Shown one piece after another: positions 1 through 8,840 of a stretch of 64,000 bases of DNA (the first letter of the stretch is position 1; each line of letters opens with the position of its first letter). Source of the DNA: Nematopogon swammerdamellus (Eukaryota; Arthropoda; Insecta; Lepidoptera; Adelidae); NCBI GenBank assembly GCA_946902875.1, contig OX336341.1, positions 2,201,014 through 2,265,013 on the forward strand, read 5' to 3'. The notes beneath the pieces were generated by a model that did not search any database, was not told the origin of the DNA, and saw only the letters and a program-made list of their open reading frames with translations. The position numbers and the translations under genes are program-made.

Positions 1-955
1 ATTAAGCAGTGTTTCCCTTAAGCAGTGTTTTCATTAATCAGTGTTTCCATTAGGCAGCGTTTCTATTAAGCAGTGTTTCCATTAAGCAGTGGTCCATTTA
101 ACAGTGTTTCCCTTAAGCAGTGTTTCCCTTAAGCAGTGTTAGGCAGTCCGTTCGGCAGCGTTTCCATTAAGCAGTGTTTCCATTAAGTAATGTTTCCAAT
201 AAGCAGAGATTCAATTAAACAGTGTTTCCATTAAACAGCGTTTCCGTTAAGCAGTGTTTCCATTAAGCAGCGTCTCCATAAAGCAGTGCTTCCATTAAGC
301 AGTGTTTCTATTAAGCAGTATTTCCAATAAGCAGTGTTTCCATTAAGCAGTGTTTTGATTAAGCAGTGTTTCCATTAAGCAGTGTTTCCCTTAAGCAGTG
401 TTTTCATTAATCAGTGTTTCCATTAGGCAGCGTTTCTATTAAGCAGTGTTTCCATTAAGCAGTGGTCCATTTAACAGTGTTTCCCTTAAGCAGTTATTCC
501 CTTAAGCAGTGTTAGGCAGTCCGTTCGGCAACGTTTCCATTAAGCAGTGTTTAGATTAAGTAATTGTTTCCAATAAGCAGAGATTCAATTAAACAGTGTT
601 TCCATTAAACAGTGTTTCCATTAAGCAGTGTTTCCATTAAGCAGTGTTTCCATTAAGCATTGTTTCCATTAAGCAGTGTTTCCATTAAGCATTGTTTCCA
701 TTAAGCAGTGTTTCCGTTCAGCATTGTTTCCATTAAGCATTGTTTCCATTAAGCAGTGTTTCCGTTAAGCATTGTTTCCATTAAGCATTGTTTCCATTAA
801 GCATTGTCTCAATTAAGCAGAGTTTCCATTAAGCAGTGTTTCCATTAAGCAGTGTTTCCATTAAGCATTGTTTCCATTAAGCATTGTTTCCATTAAGCAT
901 TGTCTCAATTAAGCAGAGTTTTCCATTAAGCAGTGTTTCCATTAAACAGTTCTAT
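1..955. repeat. Degenerate 16-17 bp minisatellite with ~373 bp higher-order period
   Basis: The stretch is built almost entirely of variants of ATTAAGCAGTGTTTCC. A larger unit recurs: the sequence starting at base 1 starts again near base 374 with the same private variants (a shortened unit near 92 and 465, and a GGCAGTCCGTTCGGCA variant near 146 and 519). From about 640 the array becomes more uniform, alternating AGCAGTG and AGCATTG. There is no convincing coding content. Confidence 0.95.
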
Positions 956-1189
956 CCATTAGACCGCTAAGATTACTGCACGCCTTACCTTCAGCAGGTA
1001 TTCCCCAGCCGGAAGCCGTGTCCAGCTGCGCCGGCGAAACTGAACGAAGACGTGTTGAGTGTAGGGCAGTCTCACTGGTTCGATCGTATCTGCCAAGAAC
1101 AAGTGTGATTCTTTGTAACTAAGAATCATTCGGCAGAAGGACAAACCTGATCAGCCTAAACACTGAGCTACCGGTGCTGATAAACCTTT
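956..1189. other. Unassigned spacer between minisatellite and SINE head
   Basis: About 230 bp of mixed-composition DNA with a 61-codon open frame on the minus strand (959-1144). I recognise no protein in it and see no clear splice or polyadenylation context. It is probably a repeat fragment. Confidence 0.4.
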
Positions 1190-1300
1190 GTCAGCCACGG
1201 TAGCTCAGTCGTGCGGTCGGTCGACTGTTGTTAAGCAACGCTGGACGCTGTCAGTATTTGGATGGGTGACCGCTCGACCGTTGGAGGGTGGCCGTGGTTC
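1190..1300 (+). mobile_element. SINE-1 head (tRNA/5S-like), truncated by gap
   Basis: Starts at the usual SINE-1 5' end (GTCAGCC...GTAGCTCAG, like a tRNA A box), followed by the 5S-rRNA-like segment (TTAAGCAACGCTG, then TTTGGATGGGTGACCGC). It runs into N at 1301 just as the GTGGTTC of the B box begins. The rest of this copy lies in the gap or is missing. Confidence 0.8.
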
Positions 1301-1500
1301 NNNNNNNNNNNNNNNNNNNNNNNNNNNNNNNNNNNNNNNNNNNNNNNNNNNNNNNNNNNNNNNNNNNNNNNNNNNNNNNNNNNNNNNNNNNNNNNNNNNN
1401 NNNNNNNNNNNNNNNNNNNNNNNNNNNNNNNNNNNNNNNNNNNNNNNNNNNNNNNNNNNNNNNNNNNNNNNNNNNNNNNNNNNNNNNNNNNNNNNNNNNN
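1301..1500. other. Assembly gap (200 N)
   Basis: Exactly 200 undetermined bases. Open frames crossing it are meaningless. The gap falls inside a SINE copy beside G-rich repeats, a plausible reason for assembly failure. Confidence 1.
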
Positions 1501-1576
1501 TCATGAATTGGAGCCCAGGAGGGGGCGAGGGTAGCGGAGCGGGGGTAGCGGGGGTGGGGTGGCACGCTAAATTAAT

Positions 1577-1735
1577 ATTTTTTTTTATTAGGTATTAATT
1601 ACCCCAATTAACTACTCTATTAAACTGATATGAAGCTTAGGCGGTAACATTTCTAAAAATTATTTTAATTACTCCATTTAAAACGAGAATTACATTTATT
1701 GACGTTTTATTAGGTATTAATTACCCCAATTAACT
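1577..1735 (+). repeat. Partial copies of the palindrome arm found at 2037-2411
   Basis: The segment with TTACCCCAATTAACTACTCTATTAAACTGATATGAAGC matches the right arm of the large palindrome downstream. A second shorter piece (1707-1735) follows directly. Together they look like broken copies of the same terminal unit. The preceding 1501-1560 is G-rich. Confidence 0.7.
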
Positions 1736-1739
1736 GACA

Positions 1740-1950
1740 AATTGATGGGGCGCAGCACCTTGACCTGGCACCCTGGAGCTGAACCCTGACTACGATCGGG
1801 CGGCAGGGATACTGCGGAGGGGTGAAGGCTGGGGCGGGTGGGGGTGGCAGGGGCGGGGCGGGGTAGGGGGAAGGGGCGAAGCCTCGTTGCCAGTGGAACC
1901 ACGCTGGTGGGGCGCAGCACCCTGACCTAGCACCCTGGACCTGAACCCTG
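1740..1950 (+). repeat. G-rich module, copy 1
   Basis: G-run sequence (GGGGCGGGGCGGGGTAGGGG) followed by CGAAGCCTCGTTGCCAGTGG and GGGGCGCAGCACCCTGACC. The same ~100 bp module recurs at 4728-4820 and 6605-6700, with shorter pieces at 6733 and 6857. All copies lie in the first 7 kb. Confidence 0.8.
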
Positions 1951-2036
1951 CGGAAATGTTGGCTCGTTGAACGTTTTCTGTAGGCTAAGGGTCTTATCAG
2001 GTTAATGGGGATAATTAATAGGTACCTAATAAAACT

Positions 2037-2411
2037 TCAATAAATGTAATTCTTGTTTTAATTGGCGCAATCAAAATAATTTTTAGAAATATTACCGCCT
2101 AAGTTTCATATCAGTTTAATAGAGTAGTTAATTGGAGTAATTATTACCTAATAAAATGTTAATAAATTTAACGTGCTACCCCACCGGCTCCGGCTTCCGG
2201 CTGAACAATTGCGCTTGTAAAGCTTCGCCGCCAGGCCCCATCTCAGGCCGGAAGCCGGAGCCGGTGGGGTAGCACGTTAAATTTATTAACATTTTATTAG
2301 GTAATAATTACTCCAATTAACTACTCTATTAAACTGATATGAAACTTAGGCGGTAATATTTCTAAAAATTATTTTGATTGCTCCAATTAAAACAAGAATT
2401 ACATTTATTGA
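2037..2411. repeat. Large near-perfect palindrome (~165 bp arms)
   Basis: The left arm (about 2037-2203) and right arm (about 2249-2411) are inverted copies with few mismatches, separated by ~45 bp. The inner ends are GC-rich (CCGGCTCCGGCTTCCGGC and its complement), the outer parts AT-rich. It would form a long hairpin. It could be a fold-back MITE or the terminal hairpin of a larger element; the sequence alone does not decide. Confidence 0.9.
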
Positions 2412-2527
2412 GGATCCGAACCACGGTCGGCCTCCAACGGATGAGTGATCAATCACCCATCTCAGCACTATCCGCACCCAGGGTTGCTTTACAGCTGTTG
2501 ACACACCACTGAGCTACCGAGGCTGAC
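2412..2527 (-). mobile_element. SINE-1 head fragment
   Basis: Complement of the tRNA/5S-like SINE-1 head: GGATCCGAACCACGG (degenerate B box), CACCCATCTCAGCACTATCC (5S-like part) and CACTGAGCTACCGAGGCTGAC (A box). It ends at the usual 5' boundary. The body and A-tail are absent. It abuts the palindrome directly. Confidence 0.8.
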
Positions 2528-3166
2528 AATGATCAAATAGTGATAAGGTATAATAGGTTCACATCGAGTAAACATTGTGATTCTGTAAAAAAGTGGTGTG
2601 TATAAAATATATATTATAATGACAAATATATCTCACCTGAAGAATAGGTTAGCTGAATACAGCGATACAGCTCGCCATCATTGAATTTTCCACTGTTGTA
2701 CCGCACGATGGCCCCCTGCACTTGCGCGGCGCTGTTAATTCGCCATTTGGCGGTCACTCCCATGATGTTGATTTCTTTGAGAACTTGCTTGCACGACGTT
2801 TCAATTTTAAATTATGCCTCGAAATAATATTATTTAAACTCAAGCGTCAACCCACCTTTCCTAATCCGGAATTATCTAGAAGCAGCCCCCTCATGCCAGA
2901 AGTACCTACATGTGCGCAGGTAAAGTTGTGGGCTGAAGCTATGAAAAGAATTCCCACAATTTTTAATCTTTTGTTTCCAACCTTAGTGAAATAAATATTG
3001 ATGATTCACAAAATTGTTAGAGTTTCTTACTAAGGAACTAATAACTATATACCTTGGTATTATCTAGTGCGGTTGGGTATGAAAATTAAAAAATATTGTT
3101 CAATTATAAGCTTTATTACATAAGGTTATTTTCCTTAATACACAGTACATATCTTAGACAAAATTT
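2528..3166. other. Unassigned AT-rich segment
   Basis: No recognised gene. A 90-codon open frame on the plus strand (2722-2994) has no recognisable domain and no supporting features. This may be flank or 3' non-coding sequence of the 101-aa ORF that follows on the minus strand. Confidence 0.4.
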
Positions 3167-3172
3167 TTTATT
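3167..3172 (-). terminator. Polyadenylation signal AATAAA for the 101-aa ORF
   Basis: AATAAA on the minus strand about 57 bp downstream of the stop of the 3229-3534 ORF. Position and strand fit a compact gene. Confidence 0.45.
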
Positions 3173-3228
3173 TCTAAAATCGTACAGCTAAAACGTTGGT
3201 ATTCCACATACATTTCCACGCCCTCTTC

Positions 3229-3534
3229 TTACATACTATCGAACTCGATAGCATTGTACGTCCCACCAAGGTATTTCAGCCCAAGCATGTTTTCTCTGCT
3301 AGCTTCAACCATATCTTCGAACATCTTCCCATCCTTGTTGAAGGCGTCGATCATCCGCTTGGGTAGGAAGACGCAGAAAGTCTCATCGATGTCAGCTACA
3401 ATGCGATCTCCGTATTTGGTTGCAACTTTGCGCAAGTCGGTCACTCGGTAGAGTTTTCCAATCTCCAAGATGGCGAGTTTCCGCGTCTCCAGGAAGGCTC
3501 GCTTGCCCGCTTCGTTGATCTTTGTTAGGTCCAT
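3229..3534 (-). CDS. Hypothetical 101-aa protein, compact transcription unit
   Basis: The frame begins MDLTKINEAGKRAFLE, contains YGDRIVADIDETFCVFLPKR and ends IEFDSM. I do not recognise it with certainty. Its layout (charged start, RVTDLRKV..YGDRIVADID strand-like segments, then a VFLPKR motif) reminds me of small multicopy element-borne ORFs in arthropod genomes, possibly an OB-fold-like DNA-binding protein; this is only a recollection. It looks expressible: a TTTATAAG motif lies ~120 bp upstream of the ATG and AATAAA lies ~60 bp after the stop. Its neighbours are the palindrome at 2037-2411 and the BIR and Pro/Ser-rich ORFs. The start chosen is the first Met of the frame. No signal peptide or membrane segment is seen. 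Confidence 0.6.
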   Translation of the reverse strand: MDLTKINEAGKRAFLETRKLAILEIGKLYRVTDLRKVATKYGDRIVADIDETFCVFLPKRMIDAFNKDGKMFEDMVEASRENMLGLKYLGGTYNAIEFDSM

Positions 3535-3714
3535 GATGGTTGGTGTGAAGATGATGCGGGTGTGGTCGATATTTAGAAATCAGCTCACTGTGGTGTGTAG
3601 AGATACAAGTCGGCGTGCTGCTGCGATCGAACTGTTTTACTAAAATTGTGCGCTCAGTCTTATAAACATGAGCTATATAGATAAATAAAAATATTTTACT
3701 ATAAAAAATTGTCA

Positions 3715-4160
3715 AACATTTTCATGTTTCTACAAGTCTCAATCTGCGTCGAACGAGATGGACCCGTTGGTTTTTCCCAGTACAGAGCTCTTTTGTTCAA
3801 CCCCCAAAGACGTCTATTATCTTTAATAATGGCTGTTGTGAGAAGGGTCGACTTACCTACACTTTATCACAGCGCGATATTACTTTTAAATAATTTCACC
3901 AAACATTTTCATGTTTCTGCAAGTCTCAACCTGCGCTGCGTCACCTGTGAGCGACCCGCTGATACCTTCCAGTAATGAGCTCTTTTGTTCATCCCCAGAC
4001 ATCAGTTATCTTTCACAATAGTTGCACTAAGAAAATTTTACATTTAAAAATATCTCCACAAAAATTGGTATGTTTCAACAAGTCTCAATCTACGTTGCCT
4101 GTGAGCGATCCCTTGGTATCTACCACTAATGAGCTCTTTTGTCAACCCCAGTTCACAATT
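3715..4160. repeat. Three degenerate ~170-bp tandem repeats
   Basis: Units beginning near 3715, 3900 and 4060 share ACATTTTCATGTTTCTACAA..GTCTCAA, a GAGCGA(C/T)CC segment and GAGCTCTTTTGTTCA, with substantial divergence. Open frames across them (3709-3975, 3975-4214) look like by-products of the repeat. Confidence 0.7.
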
Positions 4161-4466
4161 TCTAATTGTTCATCGCTAAATGAGTCACACTGTAAGCAAG
4201 TATTAACACGCTAGGTACTCCGGCACGTAGGCAGGAATCAAACATAAATAATGTACCTTGAGCCATTGTAATAAGTTTGATTTCAACTTGCAGCTTTCAC
4301 CAACCACCCTTCACACCACAATTTCTAATTGTTCATCCCTAAATGAGTCACACTGTAAGCAAGTATTAACACGCTAGGTACTCCGGCACGTAGGCAGGAA
4401 TCAAACATAAATAATGTACCTTGAGCCATTGTAATAAGTTTGATTTCAACTTGCAGCTTTCACCAA
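4153..4466. repeat. Direct duplication, ~163-bp unit
   Basis: The segment from CACAATTTCTAATTGTTCATC through GCAGCTTTCACCAAC at 4153-4303 is repeated almost exactly at 4316-4466. The second copy ends a 65-codon minus-strand frame (4366-4563, starting MPLGVRVGLALGRE) that I do not recognise; it may be a broken gene truncated by the duplication. Confidence 0.8.
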
Positions 4467-4563
4467 CTGTAGGATAAACGTATAACTGTAGGTTGTAGTT
4501 GATATAGTCAACCGAGCCAGTTTCCCGACCAAGTGCGAGTCCAACTCGCACACCGAGGGGCAT
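4366..4563 (-). CDS. Hypothetical 65-aa ORF, doubtful
   Basis: Begins MPLGVRVGLALGRETGS and ends AYVPEYLAC, so its tail is encoded by the duplicated segment. No domain is recognised. It could be an exon or remnant of an element gene. The reading is uncertain because the 3' end coincides with the repeat boundary. Confidence 0.25.
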   Translation of the reverse strand: MPLGVRVGLALGRETGSVDYINYNLQLYVYPTVGESCKLKSNLLQWLKVHYLCLIPAYVPEYLAC

Positions 4564-4639
4564 GAGCTTTCACCTCCTCGATCTCGACTCGGTGTAACTC
4601 ACAGGACGATAGGTTGGAGTGGTACTTCATTACGTCACG

Positions 4640-4722
4640 TCTCTACAGGTAAAATTCCAAAGATATTGAGTCAGCCATGTCTGCATTCCTACACCATTAG
4701 GCTCCAACCTACCTGACTGGCG
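4640..4722 (-). repeat. Truncated extra copy of the BIR-gene 5' region
   Basis: Matches the start-codon and upstream region of the BIR ORF (6062-6130): CGTCACGTCTCTACAGG, the first codons MADSISLEFY in complement, and CTACACCATTAGGCTCCAAC. It then breaks off into a G-rich module at about 4725. It is evidence of rearrangement between copies of one unit. Confidence 0.8.
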
Positions 4723-4727
4723 GAGGG

Positions 4728-4820
4728 GGGTGGCAGGGGCGGGGCGGGGTAGGGGGAAGGGGCGAAGCCTCGGTGCCAGTGGAACCACGCTGGTGGGGCG
4801 CAGCACCCTGACCTAGCACT
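4728..4820 (+). repeat. G-rich module, copy 2
   Basis: Same GGGGCGGGGCGGGGTAGGGG...GGGGCGCAGCACCCTGACC module as at 1845-1950, joined directly to a truncated BIR upstream copy. Confidence 0.8.
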
Positions 4821-4867
4821 GGCTTCGCTATCCGCAGTTTGAAAAACACTGTCCTAATACATTTCCG

Positions 4868-5302
4868 CACCACCACTCATAAGTTGGGTGGGTTCGCTTG
4901 CGCAAGACTCACCGCTGCTTAATTCCCCACCTACATCTCCACCAACGATATATCCAACGCGATACTCACCCACCTACGGCTCCACCTCACCTACTGATGA
5001 ATTATTCACCATCGCCACCTCTACCAGCGACATCTCCACCGCGATACTCATCTGCATACTATTCACCTACACATCAACAGCAGCCGCCATCACCGCTGAC
5101 ATCGCACAAGCAAGATCCAACATCAAACGTGTGCACATTGCAATCTTCAGATTGGATCACTCAGCAGCATCAATCGCCAACGTTAGGCATTGTGCAGCAG
5201 ACCCCAGAGCTAAACCAATATGAGCGAAGGATAATTTCCGCTATAGCCAATATCGTTACGCAAATGTTAGATGCGCAGCAAAATGTTATACAAATAGATT
5301 AA
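4868..5302 (+). pseudogene. Pro/Ser/Tyr-rich ORF with a frameshift
   Basis: Two overlapping plus-strand frames each carry half of what looks like one low-complexity protein. The first half (about 4888-5000) reads NSPPTSPPTIYPTRYSPTYG. The second (from about 4995) reads SPPLPATSPPRYSSAYYSP and continues to ELNQYERRIISAIANIV..VIQID, stop at 5300-5302. A single frame change near 4995 would join them. AATAAA follows at 5338. Proline/tyrosine-rich stretches of this kind occur in structural or scaffold proteins, but no family is recognised. It runs convergently toward the BIR ORF. Confidence 0.45.
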
Positions 5303-5337
5303 GAGTATAAGATTTCCACTTTGTACGTAAATTAAAT

Positions 5338-5343
5338 AATAAA
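5338..5343 (+). terminator. Polyadenylation signal AATAAA
   Basis: AATAAA about 36 bp after the stop codon at 5300-5302 on the plus strand. It fits the end of the Pro/Ser-rich ORF. Confidence 0.45.
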
Positions 5344-5711
5344 ATATGTCATGAAAAATTAAAATATTCTGACAACATCCAATACAATTTTTTCTCAGAG
5401 GTAATGGGCCATCATACATATCACCATTAACCAGCGCGACAGCAAGCTGATTTCTAACCTATCTACCACGCCATCATCATCATCTTTAAAACAACCATCA
5501 TAGACCTGACCAAGAAATAAATATTTGCTGACGAAACTTAGGTTGCCCCATTTATGTAAATAATGGGTTTAAGTGACTTTTCTAAAACATATATCATGTA
5601 CACTTTAGCATTAAGATTTGTGAAAATAAATAAACATTTCTGCTAACTTTTGTTTCATTTATGGGCGTGGGTGGGTTGAAATAAATGTATTCACTGTTAA
5701 ATGTAAATATA
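5344..5711. other. Intergenic AT-rich segment between convergent ORFs
   Basis: About 370 bp with no open frame worth noting. It holds several AT-rich tracts and separates the 3' ends of the Pro/Ser-rich and BIR ORFs. Confidence 0.5.
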
Positions 5712-5717
5712 TTTATT
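5712..5717 (-). terminator. Polyadenylation signal AATAAA for the BIR ORF
   Basis: AATAAA on the minus strand about 10 bp past the TGA stop. This very tight 3' end is like that of compact viral or element genes. Confidence 0.5.
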
Positions 5718-5726
5718 GAAAATTAA

Positions 5727-6095
5727 TCATTTCAAGTTAAAGGCTCCATCGTCTGATGGCGCATACAAGTATGGCGTATAGCTCGGAATGTCGATCTCGT
5801 CCAATCCTTTTGCTTTGACTGTGGCGAAGTCAGCTCCCTTCATTATGTAGACGAAAGCGCAGCGGTCTAGCCTCGTGTGCTCCTCCCACGGTGTGTCTTC
5901 CGGTCGCCACTGGTTGAGTGTTCCTCCGCAGTAAAAGCACACCACTTTGTCACCAAAACCAGTGTAGAAAAACCCAGCCTTAACAATTTCTTCAGGCTTC
6001 TGCCGGAGGGCGCGTGGCCAATCGTTGAATGTTTGAAGACCTGCCGACTCGGACGAATAGCGCAGGTAAAATTCTAAAGATATTGAGTCAGCCAT
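5727..6095 (-). CDS. Single-BIR-domain protein (IAP-like), 122 aa
   Basis: BIR domains are small zinc-binding folds of inhibitor-of-apoptosis proteins; they bind caspases or IAP antagonists in the cytosol. Here residues ~10-90 form one BIR: FNDWPRALRQ near the start, GFFYTGFGDKVVCFYCGG, then WRPEDTPWEEH and a final C. The zinc pattern reads C-x2-C-x16-H-x5-C; the usual H-to-C spacing is six or more, so one residue appears lost. There is no RING, UBA or second BIR, and the protein stops ~30 residues after the domain, so it is short for an IAP. AATAAA lies 10 bp after the stop. The upstream region and first codons are tandemly repeated. It may be a captured host gene, a virus-derived IAP copy or a mobile-element gene. 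Confidence 0.75.
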   Translation of the reverse strand: MADSISLEFYLRYSSESAGLQTFNDWPRALRQKPEEIVKAGFFYTGFGDKVVCFYCGGTLNQWRPEDTPWEEHTRLDRCAFVYIMKGADFATVKAKGLDEIDIPSYTPYLYAPSDDGAFNLK

Positions 6096-6555
6096 GTCTG
6101 CATTCCTACACCATTAGGCTTCAACCTACCTGACTAACGATGCCTTAGTCATGCTGAGTATGAATACATTTCACAGAACATTGTTACGTTATCTTTATAT
6201 TAATGGGTAGGGGGGTAAGTCGTTCCTGCAGGTTGCTACAGGATAAAACCTGCCACCCGATGTCACGTCACGACAAATGGCGTCACGTCTCTACAGGTAA
6301 AATTCCAAAGATATTGAGTCAGCCATGTCTGCATTCCTACACCATTAGGCTCCAACCTACCTGACTGACGATGCCTCAGTCATGCTGAGTATGAATACAT
6401 TTCACAGAACATTGTTACGTTATCTTTATATTAATGGGTAGGGGGGTAAGTCATTCCTGCAGGTTGCTACAGGTTAAAACCTGCCACCGATGTCACGTCA
6501 CGACAAATGGCGTCACGTCTCTACAGGTAAAATTCCAAAGATACTGAGTCAGCCG
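6062..6555 (-). repeat. Tandem ~234-bp duplication of the BIR-gene start region
   Basis: The unit running from the first BIR codons (complement of TTCTAAAGATATTGAGTCAG) through the upstream region to CGTCACGTCTCTACAGG occurs at ~6062-6295 and again at ~6296-6530, followed by a third stub to 6555 that breaks into a G-rich module. Each copy carries an ATG in the same context; only the 6095 ATG opens the full frame. Confidence 0.85.
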
Positions 6556-6604
6556 CGGAGAACGGGCGGTGAGGCAGGGGGCGGGGAAGCGCGGGCAGAG
6601 GCGG

Positions 6605-6906
6605 CGGATGGTGGTAGGGGCGGGGTGGGGTAGGGGGCAGGGGCGAAGCCTCGGTGCATGTGGAACCATGCTGGTGGGGTGCAGCACCCTGGAGCTGAAC
6701 CATGACTCCGAAGGCCTACGTACGCCTCAAATGGATGGGGCGCAGCACCCTGGACCTGAACCCTGAATCTGGAACCCTGAATCCTGAATCCTAAGGCCTG
6801 AATCCTGAATCCGAAAGTCTGAACCCTGAATCCGAAGGCCTACGTACACCCTCCAAATTGATGGGGCGCAGCACCCTGACCTGACACCCTGGAGCTGAAC
6901 CCTGAC
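6605..6906 (+). repeat. G-rich module, copy 3, and CCTGAA-type simple repeat
   Basis: G-rich module to about 6700, then a run of short phrases (GGACCTGAACCCTGAATC and variants) with further pieces of the GGGGCGCAGCACCCTG motif at 6733 and 6857. Non-coding. Confidence 0.75.
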
Positions 6907-7182
6907 TTCGAAGCCCTACGTACACCCCAAATTAGGCCACGCCCCCTGATTCTCGGACTTAGAAAAATCACGAGTGTGTGCTCGGAGCCCTATATGTATA
7001 CTACTCCCATCTAGTGTGCCCACGCGTACCTCTTCTCTTGAGCCTGCGTACCCCTGGGGGTACGAGTACCACTATTTGTGAACCGCTGCTGTAGTAGATT
7101 CACTTTTGAGGACAATATCAACTAAAAAAAGGCTCTTTACACCTGATCCACTAAATTAAGTCCTTGCAGTCAGAACTTCAAA
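6907..7182. other. Unassigned non-coding segment
   Basis: No open frames or structured repeats recognised. It contains GGGGGTACGAGTACC and similar motifs that could be repeat-derived. Confidence 0.4.
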
Positions 7183-7354
7183 AACCCCCGACCCTTAAAA
7201 AGTCAAAAATAATTTCCGTTTACTTAAAGGAGTCGGGAGACCGCTAAGTAAATTCCCGCGCAGCTGTGAGTTTTTATATGTTATTTACTTAGCGGTCCCC
7301 CGACTCCTTTAAGTAAACGGAAATTATTTTTGACTTTTTAAGGGTCGGGGTTTT
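7183..7354. mobile_element. Fold-back MITE (~70-bp arms)
   Basis: The left arm from AAACCCCCGACCCTTAAAAA to ACCGCTAAGTAAAT is inverted at 7283-7354 (ATTTACTTAGCGGTC to TTTTTAAGGGTCGGGGTTT), with a ~28-bp centre. The whole element could form a hairpin. No coding capacity. Confidence 0.85.
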
Positions 7355-7384
7355 TTTAAATTTGTAATTTAACTTTTATTTCAA

Positions 7385-7645
7385 GCTTTTAAAAAAAAAC
7401 ACATGAAAATCGGTCCACTTTTTAAGATAATTATTTTTTTTATTACTTACTTGATTACTTGATAACAAACATAGCTAAGAACCATCCCGATTAAACAAGC
7501 CTCCTAATAAAAAAAACCGCATCCAAATCGGTCCATCCGTTTGGGAGCTACGATGCCACAGACAGACAGACACACACACTCACACACACACACTTCAAAC
7601 TTATAACACCCCTCCGTTTTTTTCGTCGGGGGTTATAAACAAAAC
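7385..7645 (+). mobile_element. Non-LTR retrotransposon 3' end (RTE-like)
   Basis: Contains CCGCATCCAAATCGGTCCAT..GGGAGCTACGATGCCACAG followed by a GACA/CACA simple repeat and TCGTCGGGGGTTATAAA. This layout is typical of truncated RTE-type LINE tails in insects. No reverse transcriptase remains. Confidence 0.5.
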
Positions 7646-8684
7646 AAAAATCTGTTTTTGATCTTGCTCTCAAGCTGTATTTTCAATCGACTGTAGGCGG
7701 TGTTATTATGTGGATAGTCCCTAAATGCTTGTAAAATTATTATGAAAAAAAAACCCTGCGAAGTTTCTTACCGGTTCTTCTTCGTGGGTGTAATCGAATC
7801 GGATAGAACAAATTGTGACAAATTCGAGTACAGTCATGCTGTCTAATGAATGCTTAATAAACAATATACAATATACTAGATATTAGGTTGTAATGTGACT
7901 ACAATATTGTACTGCCTTGAATGTGCAGTCTTTTTTATGAATGATTGTTAAACAAGCACAAGATTCCGTGCTATAGGGCGACAGGCTAGCCGCCTCTCAC
8001 CTCGGTCTTTCTACAAAGTCATGCAGCAGGTGGACCTTTGTGCCTTACTTTCTGCCTGATAGTTATCTTGTCTCAATACTTTGCTAAATGTGGTGGTCGG
8101 TGTTGTGCTGTAATTTACAAGAGTGCTCGCAGCACAACACCGATTAATCTGCTTACCCTGATCGTCGGGATATGGTGTGTGGTGTGTGTGATTTTAAAAC
8201 TGGAATAACATTTTTTTCCATTAAAAACGTTTGAATTTTATTTTCCATTCATTACCAATTTTAAATCAAAAATGGGGGACGCTGGTCGCCACATTTCATA
8301 TTGGAACACATATCGTTTGAGGGGTTTCATCCAACACAATGCTCAGGGGATTAAAACTGCTACAATAAAACACATTTTCTTCTTTTCAAAACATCATTTA
8401 TTATATTTTCTTCAAAATTTGTAATTTTAAAATAAAAATTCAAAATTATACCAGAGTGCTCGTGTGAAATGAACTGGCTAGATCTTCTGCTTCAGCGAGG
8501 CAAAACGTTCACTCCTTGTACTAATAATGACCTGCCACTTTGTTAGGATTACCTGTGTCAAGCCTCTGCTGGTCTTAAGGAGTGCAGTGAACACCCACCC
8601 AAAATGGTAAATCCTTTCAAATTTCTTACCCTCGAATTTAGTTTATACACTAAAATAAAACAGTGGCAAAAACTTGCCTTTCCA
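7646..8684. other. AT-rich, no gene recognised
   Basis: Only short random open frames. Some phrases look repeat-derived (8000-8060, CTAGCCGCCTCTCACCTCGG; a similar phrase near 9328). No coding or structural signal that I can support. Confidence 0.4.
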
Positions 8685-8840
8685 AACTGTTGGCGAGCCC
8701 ATGTGAAAGGGATTTAGTAATTGTGTTGGATTTCATTGAGCGTTCTCTATCCCTTAGGCACTCTGGGCCCTAAGTGATAGGGAAGATGAGTACCATGGGG
8801 CTGATATTAACAAATCATTGTTAAAAGCCCTAAAAAAAAT
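8685..8840 (+). repeat. Dispersed repeat shared with 30178-30333
   Basis: CTGTTGGCGAGCCCATGTG...AAGGGATTTAGTAATTG...GCTGATATTAACAAATC...AAAAGCCCTAAAAAA is found inverted at 30178-30333 with moderate divergence. Probably a fragment of an unclassified transposon; it ends in an A-run in this orientation. Confidence 0.65.

Noticed and set aside
1190..1300. A 5S rRNA gene
   Set aside because: Only the internal control-like part matches, it lies between tRNA-like boxes, and the unit recurs with a common A-tailed body, so it is a SINE.
1188..1598. Open frames across the N run
   Set aside because: They consist mostly of undetermined residues.
1577..6906. Stating that this is an endogenous virus
   Set aside because: No replicase, capsid or other hallmark gene is recognised; compactness and hairpins alone do not prove it.
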